The notes: generated from the letters alone by a model not told the origin. 64,000 nt of DNA from Borrelia sp. HM (GCF_019669085.1 NZ_AP024401.1:620001-684000); one strand, 5' to 3'; shown: positions 30,391 to 41,493, counted from the first letter of the stretch. Made by a program: numbers and translations.

Positions 30391-30936
30391 ATGAGGGTAG
30401 CTGTTGTTCTTGCAAATGGCTTTGAAGAGATTGAAGCTATAATACCTATTAATATTTTAAGACGTGGCGGTGTAAATGTTAAGGTTATAAGCTTAAGTAA
30501 TGATAAAATTGTTGTAGGTGCTAGAGGGGTTACTTTTTTAGCTGATGATAAGATATCAGATTGTAGTTCAGATAGTTTTGATTTGATAATACTTCCTGGG
30601 GGGATGCCTGGTGCTACAAATCTTTTTGAATCAAAAGATTTGGATAAAATTCTAATAGATATGAACTTACAAGGCAAGTTTATTGCGGCCATTTGTGCAT
30701 CACCAGCCATTGTACTTGCGGCAAAGGGACTATTGGGTATAAATAAATTTACGTGTTATCCAGGATTTGAAAATGGTATTACTGATGGTGAATTTGTAGA
30801 TGAAGATGTTGTAATTAGTAATAATTTTATTACTTCTAAGGGTGTTGGTACTGCTTTTAAATTTGCTTTTGCTTTACTTAAAATTGTTAAGGGAGAGAGA
30901 GTGCTTGAAGATGTCAAAAGGCAAGTTTTGATTTGA
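30391..30936 (+). CDS. DJ-1/PfpI family protein
   Basis: Small cytoplasmic protein of the DJ-1/ThiJ group, 181 residues. The conserved glutamate is in GFEEIEAI and the nucleophile cysteine in FIAAICASPAIVLA, followed by GFENGITDGEFV; LPGGMPGATNL is also typical. Members act as glyoxalases/deglycases or as redox-responsive chaperones; earlier naming as a thiazole biosynthesis enzyme is misleading. The start is the ATG at 30391 with AAGGAG ten bases upstream; the open frame extends into the tRNA but that part is not coding. It begins 17 bases after the tRNA and probably shares its transcript. Confidence 0.9.
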   Translation: MRVAVVLANGFEEIEAIIPINILRRGGVNVKVISLSNDKIVVGARGVTFLADDKISDCSSDSFDLIILPGGMPGATNLFESKDLDKILIDMNLQGKFIAAICASPAIVLAAKGLLGINKFTCYPGFENGITDGEFVDEDVVISNNFITSKGVGTAFKFAFALLKIVKGERVLEDVKRQVLI

Positions 30937-31023
30937 GCAGTGATTTCCAATATTTTAAAACCTTAAGGTAGGTATTTTGATTAAACGTATTGAAGTTACA
31001 AGTTACTTTTTTATTGATTAAAT

Positions 31024-32235
31024 TTATTGATGTTTGAAAATTAAACTGTGTGTATTTTCAAAAATAATTAATTCTTCATTTGTTGGTATTGTAAATATTT
31101 TTGTCTTGCTTTTTGCACTTGATATCTCAGATTCTAAATCTTTTGCTCTTGCTAAATTATTTTTTTGAGGATCAATTTCTATGCCAATGTTTTCAAATCC
31201 TTTTAAAGCCAGTTCCCTTATTCCATGATCGCTAACACCTATACCGGCTGTGAAAATTATAGCATCAACATTAAAATCAAGAACTGCAAGGTAAGCACCA
31301 ATATATTTTTTTATTCTATAAGCCATTATTTCAATTGCAAGTTTAGAATTATAATCATTTTTTTCAACTTCTTCCCAAATATTTCTTAGATCGTTTGATT
31401 TAAGAGATACGCCAAGCATACCGCTTTCTTTGTTAAGAATTTCTTCAATCTTTCTTGGGGTTTTGTTAAGTAATTTACTCATTAAAGGTATAATAGCAGG
31501 ATCTATATCACCACTTCTTGTTCCCATCACAAGTCCTTCAAGGGGAGTAAGACCCATGCTTGTATCGTAAGACACTCCTTTTTTTACTGCGTTAATGCTT
31601 GAGCCATTGCCCAGATGTAATATGATTAAGTTTAAATCTTTTGTGTTTTTATCAAGTATTTTTGAAACTCTTTTTGTAATATATGTGTATGATAAACCGT
31701 GAAATCCATATTTTCTAATGTTATGTTTTTTATACCAGGAATATGGTATAGCATATAGGAATGCCTTTTCATTTATGGTTTTATGCCATGATGTATCAAA
31801 GCATAAAACTTGTTTAGCCTTTGGAAATATTTTGCTAATTGTTTCTATTACTTTTATTGCAGTTGGATTGTGCAAAGGTGCAAGTCCAGATGTTATTTTT
31901 AGTTCTTTTAAGACATTTTCATTAAGCAATACTGAATTTTTAAAATTTGGTCCCCCATGTACAATTCTATGGCCTATTCCTTTAATTTCATCTGGGTTAT
32001 TTATGATTTTGAATTTTTTAGTTAGTATTCCATTTAGTTTTTTTAATGCTTCCTTATGGGACTTAATATTTTGATTGATTATTTCTAGTAATCCATTTTT
32101 AGTTTTGACTTTAATTATTGATTCTCTTGTTTTTATTTTTTCAATTGACCCAGATGCTAATACTTGTGCGTCTTTGTTTTTGTAGAGTGTAAATTTTAAT
32201 GAAGAACTTCCTGTATTAATTGTTAATATTTTCAT
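31024..32235 (-). CDS. ackA: Acetate kinase
   Basis: Interconverts acetate plus ATP and acetyl phosphate. Motifs: [15 protein letters not shown] (phosphate 1), [40 protein letters not shown], and the final [10 protein letters not shown]. About 403 residues, full length. In Borrelia acetate is taken up and passed via acetyl phosphate to the mevalonate route. The ATG at 32235 gives the family N-terminus MKILTINTG; a TTG three codons earlier overlaps the mfd stop. mfd ends six bases before, so the two are one transcript. Confidence 0.95.
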   Translation of the reverse strand: MKILTINTGSSSLKFTLYKNKDAQVLASGSIEKIKTRESIIKVKTKNGLLEIINQNIKSHKEALKKLNGILTKKFKIINNPDEIKGIGHRIVHGGPNFKNSVLLNENVLKELKITSGLAPLHNPTAIKVIETISKIFPKAKQVLCFDTSWHKTINEKAFLYAIPYSWYKKHNIRKYGFHGLSYTYITKRVSKILDKNTKDLNLIILHLGNGSSINAVKKGVSYDTSMGLTPLEGLVMGTRSGDIDPAIIPLMSKLLNKTPRKIEEILNKESGMLGVSLKSNDLRNIWEEVEKNDYNSKLAIEIMAYRIKKYIGAYLAVLDFNVDAIIFTAGIGVSDHGIRELALKGFENIGIEIDPQKNNLARAKDLESEISSAKSKTKIFTIPTNEELIIFENTHSLIFKHQ

Positions 32236-32240
32236 ATTTT

Positions 32241-35200
32241 TCAATTAATTTTACTATTAAAGAAGTTTATATTGCTATATATATAATTAATTTTTTCTGA
32301 TGCTTTAGTATTTTGTAAGTTTAGAAATATTGAATTTTTATATTCTGGATTTATTTTAATTTTATTTGGATTTTCTTTTATAATTTGCATTATTTCTTCA
32401 GCAGGAATGTTTTTTATGTTTGAATATTCTATTTCTAGTAATCCATTTCTTTCTTTAAGGCTTACAATATTGAGTTTTTGTGCAAGTATTTTCAATTCTG
32501 CTAATATAAATAAGTCATTTACTTCTTTTGGTATTGAGCCAAAGCGATCATGAATTTCGTCTCTTACTTTACTATTTTCTTCTTCACTTTGAATGGATGA
32601 TATTTTTTTATAGATTAATATTTTATCTTGTTCATTATTGACATAGTTATCGGGTATGAATCCATTATAGTTAATTTCAATAATTACTTTGTTTTCTTTA
32701 GAATCCTTACCCATTCGCTTCTCAATTGCTTTATTTAGCATTGTTAAGTAGTAATCTAGTCCAATAGATTCTATTTCCCCATGTTGTTCTCTTCCAAGTA
32801 GATTCCCAACACCTCTTATCTCCATATCTTTTATGGCTATTTGGAATCCTGATCCAAGTTCTGAGGATTCAGATATTGCTCTTAGTCGTTCAATAGCGCT
32901 TTCGTTTAAGCTTGAGTTTTCTTTATATAATAAGTAAGCAAAAGCTTTTTGGGATCCTCTTCCAACTCTACCTCTTAGTTGATATAGTTGTGCAAGTCCG
33001 AATCTATTTGCATTGTTAATGATTATTGTGTTTGCATTTTCAATGTCTATTCCATTTTCAATTATTGTTGTTGCTATTAGCACTTGATATGATTTATTTA
33101 TAAAATCGTGCATAATATTTTCAATTTGATTATCTGTTAGTTTTGCATGCAAAGTTGCAATTCTTGCATAAGGGATTACTGTTTCTAGCATTGTTTTTAT
33201 TGAGTCTAATTCTTTAATATTGTGATGTATAAAAAAGACTTGTCCATCTCTTGACAGCTCATTTTCTATTGCATGTTTAATTAATAGTTCACTAAATTCT
33301 TCCACATAAGTTTCAATTTTAATTCTGTTTTTAGGTGGGGTTTTTAAAACAGAAATGTCTCTTAGTTTAATTAGTGACATATGAAGAGATCTAGGAATTG
33401 GAGTTGCTGATAGGGCAAGGCAGTCAACAGAAACTTTTATTTCTTTCAATTTTTCTTTTTCTTTTACTCCAAATCTTTGTTCTTCGTCAATTATAATAAG
33501 GCCTAAATTTTTGTATGTTATTTTTTTAGAAAGTATTTTGTGTGTTCCAATTATTATATCAATTTTTCCTGTTTCTAAATTTTTAATTATTTCATTTTCT
33601 TTTGATTTTTTTGTAAATCTGCTCATCATTGCAATTTTAATCGGAAAATTTTTAAATCTTTGCTTAAATGTGTTGAAATGTTGTTCTGTGAGAATTGTTG
33701 TTGGAGAGAGTATTGCTACTTGTTTGTTGCCCATAACAGCCTTAAATGCGATTCGCATTGCAACTTCTGTTTTACCAAATCCAACATCGCCACATAAAAG
33801 TCTGTCCATTACTTTAAAACTCATCATGTCTTGTTTGATTTCTGATATTGCGGTTAATTGATCTGAAGTTTCATCATATGGGAATTCTGATTCAAATAAT
33901 AATTGCATTTCATTATCTTGAGGATAGTTAAAGCCTTTGATATTCTCTCTTGCTGAATAGAGCGCAACAAGATGATCTGCAGTTTCATCAATTCTTTTAT
34001 TTGCGTAAGCTTTTTTCTTTTCCCATGTTTTTGAACTGATTTTATCTAATTTTATGTTTTGATTTTCGTTACCAATATATTTTTGAATAAGGTGTGTTTG
34101 TTCAATTGGGATAAATAATTTTTCATCATCTGCATATTCAATTTCAATATAGTCTTTTTCCAGAAAACTTGTTTTGATTCTTTTTATTTGTCTAAATATT
34201 CCAATTCCATGGTTTATATGAACTACATGACTATTTTTTTCAATTTCAATAAATGAGTCAATAATTTTTGTTTTTGATGATTCAAAAATTTTGTTTATTT
34301 TTTGTGTTCTATCAAAAATATCTGATTCAATAATAATTGCTATTTTTTCTTTATTTATTACAAGTGAGCTTGATATTTTGAAAACTTCAATTATGGCTTT
34401 TGGCAAATCCTTAAAGATATATTTTAATTTTTCTTTTTGTGAGTTAGACTCTGCTGCAATGATTACTTTAAATCCATTGTTAAGCCAATTTTTTATTTTT
34501 TCTTTTGCAAGTGTAATATTTGAAAAAAATTTACTCTCACTTTCGATTTCAAATTCTAATATTTCTTTTGTTGGTATGTTTGAAGAGGCTTGAACAAAAA
34601 AAATATTAGTTTTTAGTTTTAAATCTTTTGAATTTATAAAAATTTGTTTTGGTAAAATTGTTTTTTTTTCCGATTCTATTGCTTGACTATAAAGATTTTC
34701 ATATTCTTTGTGGATTTTTTGGATCTCTTTTTCTAAATTTGGCATTTCGAAATTTATAATAGGTGTATCTTCATTTATTTCTTGACTTAGGTATGTATCT
34801 CCTATTAATGAATAAAATATTTCTTCTGCTCTTGCATGATATTTAGTTTCGATGTTTTGGAGTAATTGTGTGTATTCATTAGTTTTGATGTAATTTTTTA
34901 ATTTGTTTATGCATTCGTTATTCCAAATGATTTCCTTTATTGGAACGATATTAAATTCATAAATTGCATTACCTTGTTTTAATTGGGTAAGGGGATTAAA
35001 ATATTTGATTTCTTCTATTTTATCAATATTAAGTGAAATTCTTATTGGTTCTGTTTGATTAAATGAATATATATCTATTATTTCGCCCTTGATTGTAAAT
35101 TCTCCAGGTAATGTGACTCTTGTCGTTTTTTCATATCCTAATCTTATAAGCTTGTTTTCAATATTTTTTATCTGTATTGTTTCATCTGTCTTAATTGTAT

Positions 35201-35621
35201 AAATATTTTTAAATAAATTTTCTTTTGCAGGAATTTTACTAAGTAGAGATTTGAGCAACACTATGTAAATTCCAGGGTTGTTGTTGTAAAAATTTATTAA
35301 AAAATTTACTCTTTCTCTAAATATCTTACTTTTTGAGCTAATGCCTTGATATGCAAGGAGACTAAAATAATTAAGTTCGTATATTTTATCTGTAATTTGC
35401 ATCAAGTCATCTTTAAATTTATCTAAAATATTTTCGTTTTTGACTATTAATACAACTTTATTACTCTTATTATATTCCTTTATTATGTTTATTAAGAAAG
35501 CTTTAAAAAATCCTTCATATCCTACTATTGTAAAAGGTTGTTTTTTTTCAATTAGTCGTTGCATCATTTGGAATTTTTGAGTGTCATTTAATCTATCAGT
35601 TAATTCTTTTTTTATATTCAT
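32241..35621 (-). CDS. mfd: Transcription-repair coupling factor Mfd
   Basis: DNA translocase that releases RNA polymerase stalled at lesions and recruits the UvrABC repair system. Domains in order: UvrB-like N-terminus (to about residue 300), the CarD-like polymerase-interacting domain ([16 protein letters not shown]), then a RecG-type helicase core with Walker [14 protein letters not shown], the DEEQRFG box, SATPIPRSL, and QLRGRVGRG, followed by the TRCF domain. 1126 residues, normal. It overlaps nothing but is tightly followed by ackA; divergent from the secreted-protein gene at 35718. Confidence 0.96.
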   Translation of the reverse strand: MNIKKELTDRLNDTQKFQMMQRLIEKKQPFTIVGYEGFFKAFLINIIKEYNKSNKVVLIVKNENILDKFKDDLMQITDKIYELNYFSLLAYQGISSKSKIFRERVNFLINFYNNNPGIYIVLLKSLLSKIPAKENLFKNIYTIKTDETIQIKNIENKLIRLGYEKTTRVTLPGEFTIKGEIIDIYSFNQTEPIRISLNIDKIEEIKYFNPLTQLKQGNAIYEFNIVPIKEIIWNNECINKLKNYIKTNEYTQLLQNIETKYHARAEEIFYSLIGDTYLSQEINEDTPIINFEMPNLEKEIQKIHKEYENLYSQAIESEKKTILPKQIFINSKDLKLKTNIFFVQASSNIPTKEILEFEIESESKFFSNITLAKEKIKNWLNNGFKVIIAAESNSQKEKLKYIFKDLPKAIIEVFKISSSLVINKEKIAIIIESDIFDRTQKINKIFESSKTKIIDSFIEIEKNSHVVHINHGIGIFRQIKRIKTSFLEKDYIEIEYADDEKLFIPIEQTHLIQKYIGNENQNIKLDKISSKTWEKKKAYANKRIDETADHLVALYSARENIKGFNYPQDNEMQLLFESEFPYDETSDQLTAISEIKQDMMSFKVMDRLLCGDVGFGKTEVAMRIAFKAVMGNKQVAILSPTTILTEQHFNTFKQRFKNFPIKIAMMSRFTKKSKENEIIKNLETGKIDIIIGTHKILSKKITYKNLGLIIIDEEQRFGVKEKEKLKEIKVSVDCLALSATPIPRSLHMSLIKLRDISVLKTPPKNRIKIETYVEEFSELLIKHAIENELSRDGQVFFIHHNIKELDSIKTMLETVIPYARIATLHAKLTDNQIENIMHDFINKSYQVLIATTIIENGIDIENANTIIINNANRFGLAQLYQLRGRVGRGSQKAFAYLLYKENSSLNESAIERLRAISESSELGSGFQIAIKDMEIRGVGNLLGREQHGEIESIGLDYYLTMLNKAIEKRMGKDSKENKVIIEINYNGFIPDNYVNNEQDKILIYKKISSIQSEEENSKVRDEIHDRFGSIPKEVNDLFILAELKILAQKLNIVSLKERNGLLEIEYSNIKNIPAEEIMQIIKENPNKIKINPEYKNSIFLNLQNTKASEKINYIYSNINFFNSKIN

Positions 35622-35717
35622 TTTTTACCTTTTTGTTTATGTAGTTTAGTATAATATTATATATTATAGATATATTCTGTTTCGTTATTTGTAATATAAT
35701 TAGATATTGAGGAGTTT

Positions 35718-36677
35718 ATGGAATTTAGAAAATTATTGTTTTTTATGTTTCTTGTTTTTGTTCCTTTGATGCTTTTTTCTAGAGATTATAAGGGCCTTGA
35801 TTTTAAGATAAAGTTTTTTAATCAATCAATTTATCGTGTTAATAGTAAGGTTGCTATTGAAATTTCGCTTAGTAATTCATCTGATGATTTATTAACTCTT
35901 GAAATAGGTGATGTTAATACTTTTGGTTTTGATTTTGATGTTACAGATACTACTAATATAAAAGTTAAAAGACCACTTGAATATGTTCAAAATAGAGCAA
36001 AAAATATTGCAGTTCCTATTAGGACTTTAACTTTAAGACCTAATGAAAGATTTTCTGTAGTGATTAACTTAAATCAATTTGTTCAGTTTGATCGAGATGG
36101 AGTTTATTTTGTTAAGGGTGTGTTTTTCCCAGATATCTCAGACCCTCAAAAAAGTATAGAGTCTAATGTTATTACTTTATTTTTGAAGCCTAAAATGGGC
36201 AATGGTGCTGAAGAATTCAATTTTTCTAATTTATCTTCTAATCATGAGATTCAGGATGTTTTAAAAAGAGAGAATTTATCGCCTGATCAGGTTGTTGAAT
36301 ATTTATTTTCAGCGTTGCGGCTTGGAGAAAAAGAGAAATTCTTTTTGTATATTGATGTTGAAAGTCTTATTTTAAATGATCGAAATAAATCATATCTTTA
36401 TAAGCAAGAATTTAAGTCAGGTTCTGATAATATGTTAAAGGAGTATAAGGAGTATTTGTGGGAAAATAGTAGTTCTGATATATCAAGAGTTCCAAGTAAA
36501 TTTTCCATTGTTGAAACGACTTATACAGATTCTACAGGAAAAGTTGTGTCTGATGTGTATTTTGATGATGGTCATTTTTATGTAGCCAGACGATATACCT
36601 TTTTTTTCAAAAAGTATGATTATTGTTGGATCATTTATGATTATACTGTTCAAAATACTGGGATTAGGGAGAAATAA
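35718..36677 (+). CDS. Secreted hypothetical protein upstream of the LysM amidase
   Basis: 319 residues with a clear signal peptide (MEFRKLLFFMFLVFVPLMLF, cleavage near SRD). The first ~140 mature residues look like an immunoglobulin-type beta sandwich (alternating hydrophobic strands, RTLTLRPNERFSVVINLNQF). The last ~120 residues, starting VVEYLFSALRLGEKEKFF, could be a small alpha/beta domain ending in KYDYCWIIYDY. No catalytic motif is apparent. GAGGAG precedes the ATG. The gene overlaps the start of the amidase gene, so the two products are probably made together and may act together at the cell wall. Function unknown. Confidence 0.82.
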   Translation: MEFRKLLFFMFLVFVPLMLFSRDYKGLDFKIKFFNQSIYRVNSKVAIEISLSNSSDDLLTLEIGDVNTFGFDFDVTDTTNIKVKRPLEYVQNRAKNIAVPIRTLTLRPNERFSVVINLNQFVQFDRDGVYFVKGVFFPDISDPQKSIESNVITLFLKPKMGNGAEEFNFSNLSSNHEIQDVLKRENLSPDQVVEYLFSALRLGEKEKFFLYIDVESLILNDRNKSYLYKQEFKSGSDNMLKEYKEYLWENSSSDISRVPSKFSIVETTYTDSTGKVVSDVYFDDGHFYVARRYTFFFKKYDYCWIIYDYTVQNTGIREK

Positions 36678-38709
36678 CAGTCCTTTTATTTTTAGTATTA
36701 AAAGGTTTGTTGTTATTTTATGGACCATAAGTTCTTTTAGTTTGTATGCTGATTTTAAACATGAAGTGGTTAAAGGTGATACCTTGTATTCGATATCTCT
36801 TAAGTATAAGGTTGCAATTAAAGATCTTAAGAGAATAAATAATCTTAAATCTAATAGTATTAGAGTTGGGCGTGTATTGATTATTCCAAGTTCTACTAGA
36901 GATGAAATTATTGCTAAAAAGATCAATTATAAAACTAAATCTAATAATACTAGTATTAATACTAATATTAAGATTCATGTTGTTAAAGTTGGCGATACTA
37001 TTGAAGCTATATCTAAAAAATATGGCATTAAGGAAAAAGCATTACTCGCTTGGAATAATTTAAGTTCTAAAATTCTTAAGGTTGGTTTTAAGTTACATTT
37101 AGATGAGCCTGATTTTTTAAAGCCATATATAGTTAAAAAGGGTGACTCTCTTTCAAAGTTGTCCATGGATTTTGATATTAGTATTAAGGATATTTTGCGC
37201 TTTAATTATCTAGAGAATAATCCTAAGTTAGTTATTGGTCAAAAATTATATATTAAAAGAGCTTATGATAATATTAATTTTCATTATGTGAAGCCAGGAG
37301 AAACTCTTGGTAAGATTGCGTATATTTATGGCGTTACTGCAAAGCATCTTGTTCATCTTAATGGAGAGAAAGCAACAAATCTAAGAGTGGATTCAGTTTT
37401 AGATGTTTCTAAGATGGTAGAAAAAAATTTGCCAAATGTAAAAAAATCTTTACAATCAAAAACTAAAAAACGTGATAGTGAAACTTTTATATCTCATAAG
37501 GTATCTATTGGTGAAACATTATATAGTATTGCTCGTAGATATGGAGTTTTGCTTGAAGATCTTAAGACCTGGAATAATTTAATTGGGAATAGTATTTTTT
37601 ATAATCAGGAACTTAAGATTTATGATAAAAGTAAAAGCACTATTATTGCAGATAAGGCTTTAAGAGAAGTGCTAGTAGATAAATCTGATAATTCTAAGAT
37701 TAAAGTCAAAGATATTGCAAATATTGCTTCTACTAAGAGTAAAAAGTTAGATTTAAATTTTTCTAGTGTTCTAGACAGTAATAATGCTTTTGATATTAAT
37801 GCTTTAGTTATTTTAGATCCTAAAATACCTATTTTTGAGGTTAATGGGGTTTTTTATTATTGGTATAAACCTAAAAAAGTAAGTCAGCCAAGTGAGCTGT
37901 ATTCAGAAGATTGGTATTCTCCTTTAAATGCATATAAAAAAGCAAGTCAGCTTTTTAAGAGTTTTGAAAAGCTTGTGCAATCTAGGCCAGTTAAAAATAA
38001 TAAGCTTGAAAATAAATTAATAATTATTGATCCTGGTCATGGGGGGCTTGATCCTGGTGCTATTGTTAAAGCTAAAGATGGACTTAATAATGAAATTTTT
38101 GTTGTTGAGGATGAATATGTTTATGATATTGCGTTAAGACTTTATGTATATCTTAAAGAATATGGAGCCAATGTTGAATTGACTATTTTATCACCTGATC
38201 ATTTAATTAGAGATAGTGTGTCTGCTAATAATACATTTGTTAATATTAAGAATGAAGTCTATAATAATTATGATTTGAATAAAACCGATACAGTTGATTC
38301 TTGGATAAATGGTACTCTGGAAGGTTTAAAGAAAAGATTGACTGTTGTAAATAAATTTGTCAATAAGTATAAAAATATTAAGTCAGAGGATATTCTTTAT
38401 ATTAGTTTACATTCAGATAATAGTGTTGGGGCTCCTAGATGCATGGGATTTTATTATCAGTCTGAGGAAGGCAAAGGATTTGATTCTCATTCTAAAAATA
38501 TTATTGAAAAGATGACATCAGATTTTAAAAGAGTCCCTTATATTAAGGGGCAAAACCTTTATATGCTAAAAAATAATGTTGTTAAGACAAAATTTTTAGT
38601 TGAGCTTAGAAATTTGGCATTTGATGATGAGGCTTGGGCAATTAGATCTTCTAAGATTAGAGATCGGGATTCTAGAATACTTGCTACTGCTATTTTAAAA
38701 ATTTTATAA
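36637..38709 (+). CDS. N-acetylmuramoyl-L-alanine amidase with five LysM domains
   Basis: Peptidoglycan amidase cutting the bond between MurNAc and L-Ala. After a hydrophobic leader (KRFVVILWTISSFSLYA) come five LysM repeats, beginning HEVVKGDTLYSIS, HVVKVGDTIEAIS, YIVKKGDSLSKLS, HYVKPGETLGKIA and HKVSIGETLYSIA. A linker of about 150 residues leads to an Amidase_3 domain: IIIDPGHGGLDPGA (Zn His), EDEYVYDIALRL (Zn Glu), YISLHSDNS (Zn His) and FLVELRNLA (catalytic Glu). I prefer the ATG at 36637, which has GGA at proper spacing; the ATG at 36616 is the alternative. Either way it overlaps the upstream gene by 40-60 bases. Likely used in cell separation or flagellar insertion. Confidence 0.93.
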   Translation: MIILFKILGLGRNNSPFIFSIKRFVVILWTISSFSLYADFKHEVVKGDTLYSISLKYKVAIKDLKRINNLKSNSIRVGRVLIIPSSTRDEIIAKKINYKTKSNNTSINTNIKIHVVKVGDTIEAISKKYGIKEKALLAWNNLSSKILKVGFKLHLDEPDFLKPYIVKKGDSLSKLSMDFDISIKDILRFNYLENNPKLVIGQKLYIKRAYDNINFHYVKPGETLGKIAYIYGVTAKHLVHLNGEKATNLRVDSVLDVSKMVEKNLPNVKKSLQSKTKKRDSETFISHKVSIGETLYSIARRYGVLLEDLKTWNNLIGNSIFYNQELKIYDKSKSTIIADKALREVLVDKSDNSKIKVKDIANIASTKSKKLDLNFSSVLDSNNAFDINALVILDPKIPIFEVNGVFYYWYKPKKVSQPSELYSEDWYSPLNAYKKASQLFKSFEKLVQSRPVKNNKLENKLIIIDPGHGGLDPGAIVKAKDGLNNEIFVVEDEYVYDIALRLYVYLKEYGANVELTILSPDHLIRDSVSANNTFVNIKNEVYNNYDLNKTDTVDSWINGTLEGLKKRLTVVNKFVNKYKNIKSEDILYISLHSDNSVGAPRCMGFYYQSEEGKGFDSHSKNIIEKMTSDFKRVPYIKGQNLYMLKNNVVKTKFLVELRNLAFDDEAWAIRSSKIRDRDSRILATAILKIL

Positions 38710-38731
38710 TTACTATATTATCTAAATATAC

Positions 38732-38760
38732 TTGACAAAAGCATTTCAATTTATCATAAT
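38732..38760 (+). promoter_or_regulatory. Promoter of tRNA-Asn
   Basis: TTGACA at 38732-38737, 17-base spacer, CATAAT at 38755-38760, ending 14 bases before the tRNA. Near-consensus sigma-70 type. Confidence 0.75.
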
Positions 38761-38774
38761 ATCTAAATATTAGA

Positions 38775-38846
38775 TCCCCTATAGCTCAGTGGTAGAGCAG
38801 GTGGCTGTTAACCACTTGGTCGGAGGTTCAAATCCTTCTGGGGGAG
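38775..38846 (+). tRNA. tRNA-Asn (GTT)
   Basis: Acceptor TCCCCTA pairs with TGGGGGA, discriminator G. Anticodon loop CTGTTAA gives GTT at 38807-38809. T arm GGAGGTTCAAATCCTTC. A run of seven T begins two bases after the 3' end and reaches into the stop codon of the convergent rnmV, and may end transcription. Confidence 0.97.
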
Positions 38847-38852
38847 CTTTTT

Positions 38853-39398
38853 TTACTTATTTGAAATTATTTTTTCAATTTCTTCTCGTTTTATATTGAA
38901 GTAGTTTAATCTTTCAAGAAATTTTTTATTATTTCCACTTCCCAGTTTTAATTGTTTTTGTATTTGTTCTCTTTTATGTTTAGAGTGTTTTCCTATGATG
39001 CCAAGTTCTATTAAATCATTTAAACTTAAACTTTCCTTGTGTTGTTCATTGTAAAAAGTACCTATTTCTTTAATAATGCTTATTATTTCAAGTTTAGAAG
39101 ACATTTCTACTTCTTTATCAATATTTTTAAGATGGGCATGTTTAATCTTATCTTGATTTGAACAGCCGACTTTTTTAAGAATATTTTTCCTAATTAGGTT
39201 TCCTGCCTTGTCACTGTCAGTAAAAATAATTATTCCATTTGTTTCTATTGCTTTTTTTAAAATATTAATAGTTTCTTGTTTAAGATACAATCCACCAGTT
39301 TCAACTATAGTACACTTAAATAGTTCTTTTATTCTCTTAGCATCATTTTTCCCTTCAACTACAATTATTTCTTTTATTTGCTTCAGATTTAATTCCAA
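38853..39398 (-). CDS. rnmV: Ribonuclease M5 (Toprim, 5S rRNA maturation)
   Basis: Toprim-domain nuclease that trims 5S rRNA precursors, here 181 residues. IIVVEGKNDAKRI carries the conserved Toprim glutamate and IIFTDSDKAGNLIRKNI the DxD motif; the second half matches the C-terminal extension of RnmV proteins (GIIGKHSKHKREQIQKQLKL). Its start overlaps the end of the aminopeptidase gene by ten bases, so it is co-transcribed with it. Convergent with tRNA-Asn. Confidence 0.9.
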   Translation of the reverse strand: MELNLKQIKEIIVVEGKNDAKRIKELFKCTIVETGGLYLKQETINILKKAIETNGIIIFTDSDKAGNLIRKNILKKVGCSNQDKIKHAHLKNIDKEVEMSSKLEIISIIKEIGTFYNEQHKESLSLNDLIELGIIGKHSKHKREQIQKQLKLGSGNNKKFLERLNYFNIKREEIEKIISNK

Positions 39399-40657
39399 TT
39401 TTCAAAAAATACTCTAATAAGTTTTATTGCTTCTATATGATCTGATATTGCAATAGTTTCTCTTAAAGAGTGCATTCCCCACATTGGTATTCCAATATCT
39501 ATTGTTTCAATACCTGTTTGTGAATTTGCAATTGGACCAATTGTAGTGCCAGAATTGGTATTTGCTTTCATTATTATTTCTTGAGTTTTAATATTATTCT
39601 TCATAGCTAGTAATTTAAGTTTTGCATATCCATTTGCTGTTGTTGCATATTTGAAGTTAGCATTACTTTTAATAGTGATGCCTTTGCCTAGAGCGATTTG
39701 ATAATTTGGGTCATGTTTTTCTATATATCCTGGATGAGTCCCATGTGCACCATCCATTGAAATGTTGAATGATTTATTTAGTTTGATTAAGTGTTCTTCT
39801 TTTTCTAGATTTAAAGCATGATCAATTCTTTCTAATACTTCTGTTAATAGTTTGGAGTTAGCCCCTCTAGAAGTTAAAGATCCAATCTCTTCATTGTCAA
39901 AAAATACAATTACTTTATTTCTATTATGATTCGTGTGAACAAATGCATTCATGATTGCGTGACATCCTGCTTTATTGTCAAGATTTTTAGATGCCAAAAA
40001 TTCGCCTTCACTACCTATAATTTTTGCCTGTTCAGATGCTGTGAATATTAAATCACATGATAGAAAATCTTTTTCAGATATTTGCAGCTTTTCTAAAATT
40101 TTTTCTTTAATGCTTTTTTGGAGACTTGTAATGATTATAATGTGTTCGTGAGCATCGTATGCAAATCCTTCATTTGCTTTTCGGTTTAGATGAATGGCTA
40201 CATTTGGTATAATTCCAATATTTTCAATTGTTATTAGTTCTGAGTTAATTATTCCATCTTTATTAAAGTATACAAATCCTGCTAGGCTTAAATCTCTATC
40301 AGTCCATGTTGAAATGATTGGGCTACCATAGACTTCTATATGGTTAGAAAATACATTATTTGTTTTCTTGATAGATTCTATTTTAAGTTTTAAGCTAGGA
40401 CTATCAGAGTGTGCTGTTGCTATTAGGAATGGTTCGTGTACATTGTTAGTGTTAATGTTAAATGCAATGAGACTTGTACCTTCTTTTTTTACATAGTAAA
40501 ATCCCGTTTCTAATGACCATTTATTATCAAGTTTGAGTTCTTTTGCATTGAGATAATACACTAGTTTTTGTTCAATATAGGTTACTACATGGTATGGAGT
40601 TAGACTTTTATCTAGTAAGTTTTGTAAATGCGATATATCTAGTGTTTGGTCATACAT
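39389..40657 (-). CDS. M18 family aminopeptidase
   Basis: Zinc aminopeptidase of the vacuolar aminopeptidase I / ApeB family, cytoplasmic. Motifs: IATAHSDSPSLKLK (metal His and Asp), GSPIISTWTDRDLSLAG, LDNKAGCHA (bridging Asp), FFDNEEIGSLTSRGA (catalytic Glu pair), SMDGAHGTHPGYIEKHDPN, and the C-terminal PMWGMHSLRETI (metal His). 422 residues, family length. Serves amino acid recovery from peptides together with pepD. Divergent from the lipoprotein gene. Confidence 0.93.
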   Translation of the reverse strand: MYDQTLDISHLQNLLDKSLTPYHVVTYIEQKLVYYLNAKELKLDNKWSLETGFYYVKKEGTSLIAFNINTNNVHEPFLIATAHSDSPSLKLKIESIKKTNNVFSNHIEVYGSPIISTWTDRDLSLAGFVYFNKDGIINSELITIENIGIIPNVAIHLNRKANEGFAYDAHEHIIIITSLQKSIKEKILEKLQISEKDFLSCDLIFTASEQAKIIGSEGEFLASKNLDNKAGCHAIMNAFVHTNHNRNKVIVFFDNEEIGSLTSRGANSKLLTEVLERIDHALNLEKEEHLIKLNKSFNISMDGAHGTHPGYIEKHDPNYQIALGKGITIKSNANFKYATTANGYAKLKLLAMKNNIKTQEIIMKANTNSGTTIGPIANSQTGIETIDIGIPMWGMHSLRETIAISDHIEAIKLIRVFFENWN

Positions 40658-40681
40658 TATGTTTTTTCTCCTATGGTTTTG

Positions 40682-40711
40682 TTGTTTTAATACCTATTAT
40701 TTTATTATAAT
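40682..40711 (+). promoter_or_regulatory. Probable promoter of the lipoprotein gene
   Basis: TTGTTT at 40682-40687, an 18-base spacer, and a perfect TATAAT at 40706-40711, 34 bases before the ATG at 40746. AAGGAG lies within the resulting leader. Confidence 0.45.
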
Positions 40712-40745
40712 AAGCTCATAAGTGTACATATGTTAAGGAGATTAG

Positions 40746-41471
40746 ATGGGTAAATTTTATAAATTGATGTTTATTCCTTTAATATTTATTGCTTGTACTG
40801 CTGTTTCAGAAGTTAATTTAAAAGATGATGTAAGTGGGACGGTTTCATTAATATTTAATGTTAATAAAGAATTTGAAAGGATCAGAAAAGAAATTGTAAC
40901 AACTCTTGGGGGAGAGGAAGTTGCTAAGATTCCTCTTTTCCCTGTTGATACAATAAAGCAATTTTTTGACAATGAAGGTAATAAGTTAGGTCTTAAACTT
41001 TTAAATATTAAGTCAGATGATGATTCTTTTTATTTAGATATTCAATTTAATAGTTTGATTGAGATCTTAAGAGAATATTTTACACAGGAAAAATTGCCTA
41101 TATTTATGATAAGAAACAAAAATGGGAAAAATATTCTTAATATTGATGTTAATTTGAAAAATATTACTAAGATCATTAATTCAAATAAGGAAGGTATGAA
41201 CGATGCTCTTGCGACACTATTACCCTCAGAAGAAATTCCAATGTCTGAAAAAGAGTATAAAGATGCTTTGGTTTATTTTCTCTCAGATTTTACCCCATAT
41301 GCCAATCAGCTTATTGATAACTCTAATCTTACAGTTAAGATTAAGACATCAAGAAAAATTCAAGAACAGTTTGGATTTGATCAGATTAACTCGAATACTT
41401 TAGAGCTTAAATTGGATATGATTAGGACTTTAAGTCTTGAAAAGCCAATAAAATTAAAGTTAGTTTATTAA
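40746..41471 (+). CDS. Predicted lipoprotein, unknown function
   Basis: 241 residues. The N-terminus MGKFYKLMFIPLIFIAC ends in a spirochete-type lipobox (IFIA then Cys17), so the mature protein should be lipid-anchored; whether on the inner or outer membrane cannot be told. The body is hydrophilic with repeated beta-strand-like stretches and no recognised motif. AAGGAG seven bases before the ATG. It ends just before the large palindrome it shares with fruA. By order it matches BB0628. Confidence 0.83.
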   Translation: MGKFYKLMFIPLIFIACTAVSEVNLKDDVSGTVSLIFNVNKEFERIRKEIVTTLGGEEVAKIPLFPVDTIKQFFDNEGNKLGLKLLNIKSDDDSFYLDIQFNSLIEILREYFTQEKLPIFMIRNKNGKNILNIDVNLKNITKIINSNKEGMNDALATLLPSEEIPMSEKEYKDALVYFLSDFTPYANQLIDNSNLTVKIKTSRKIQEQFGFDQINSNTLELKLDMIRTLSLEKPIKLKLVY

Positions 41472-41493
41472 ACTTTTTGTAAATATTATTTTA

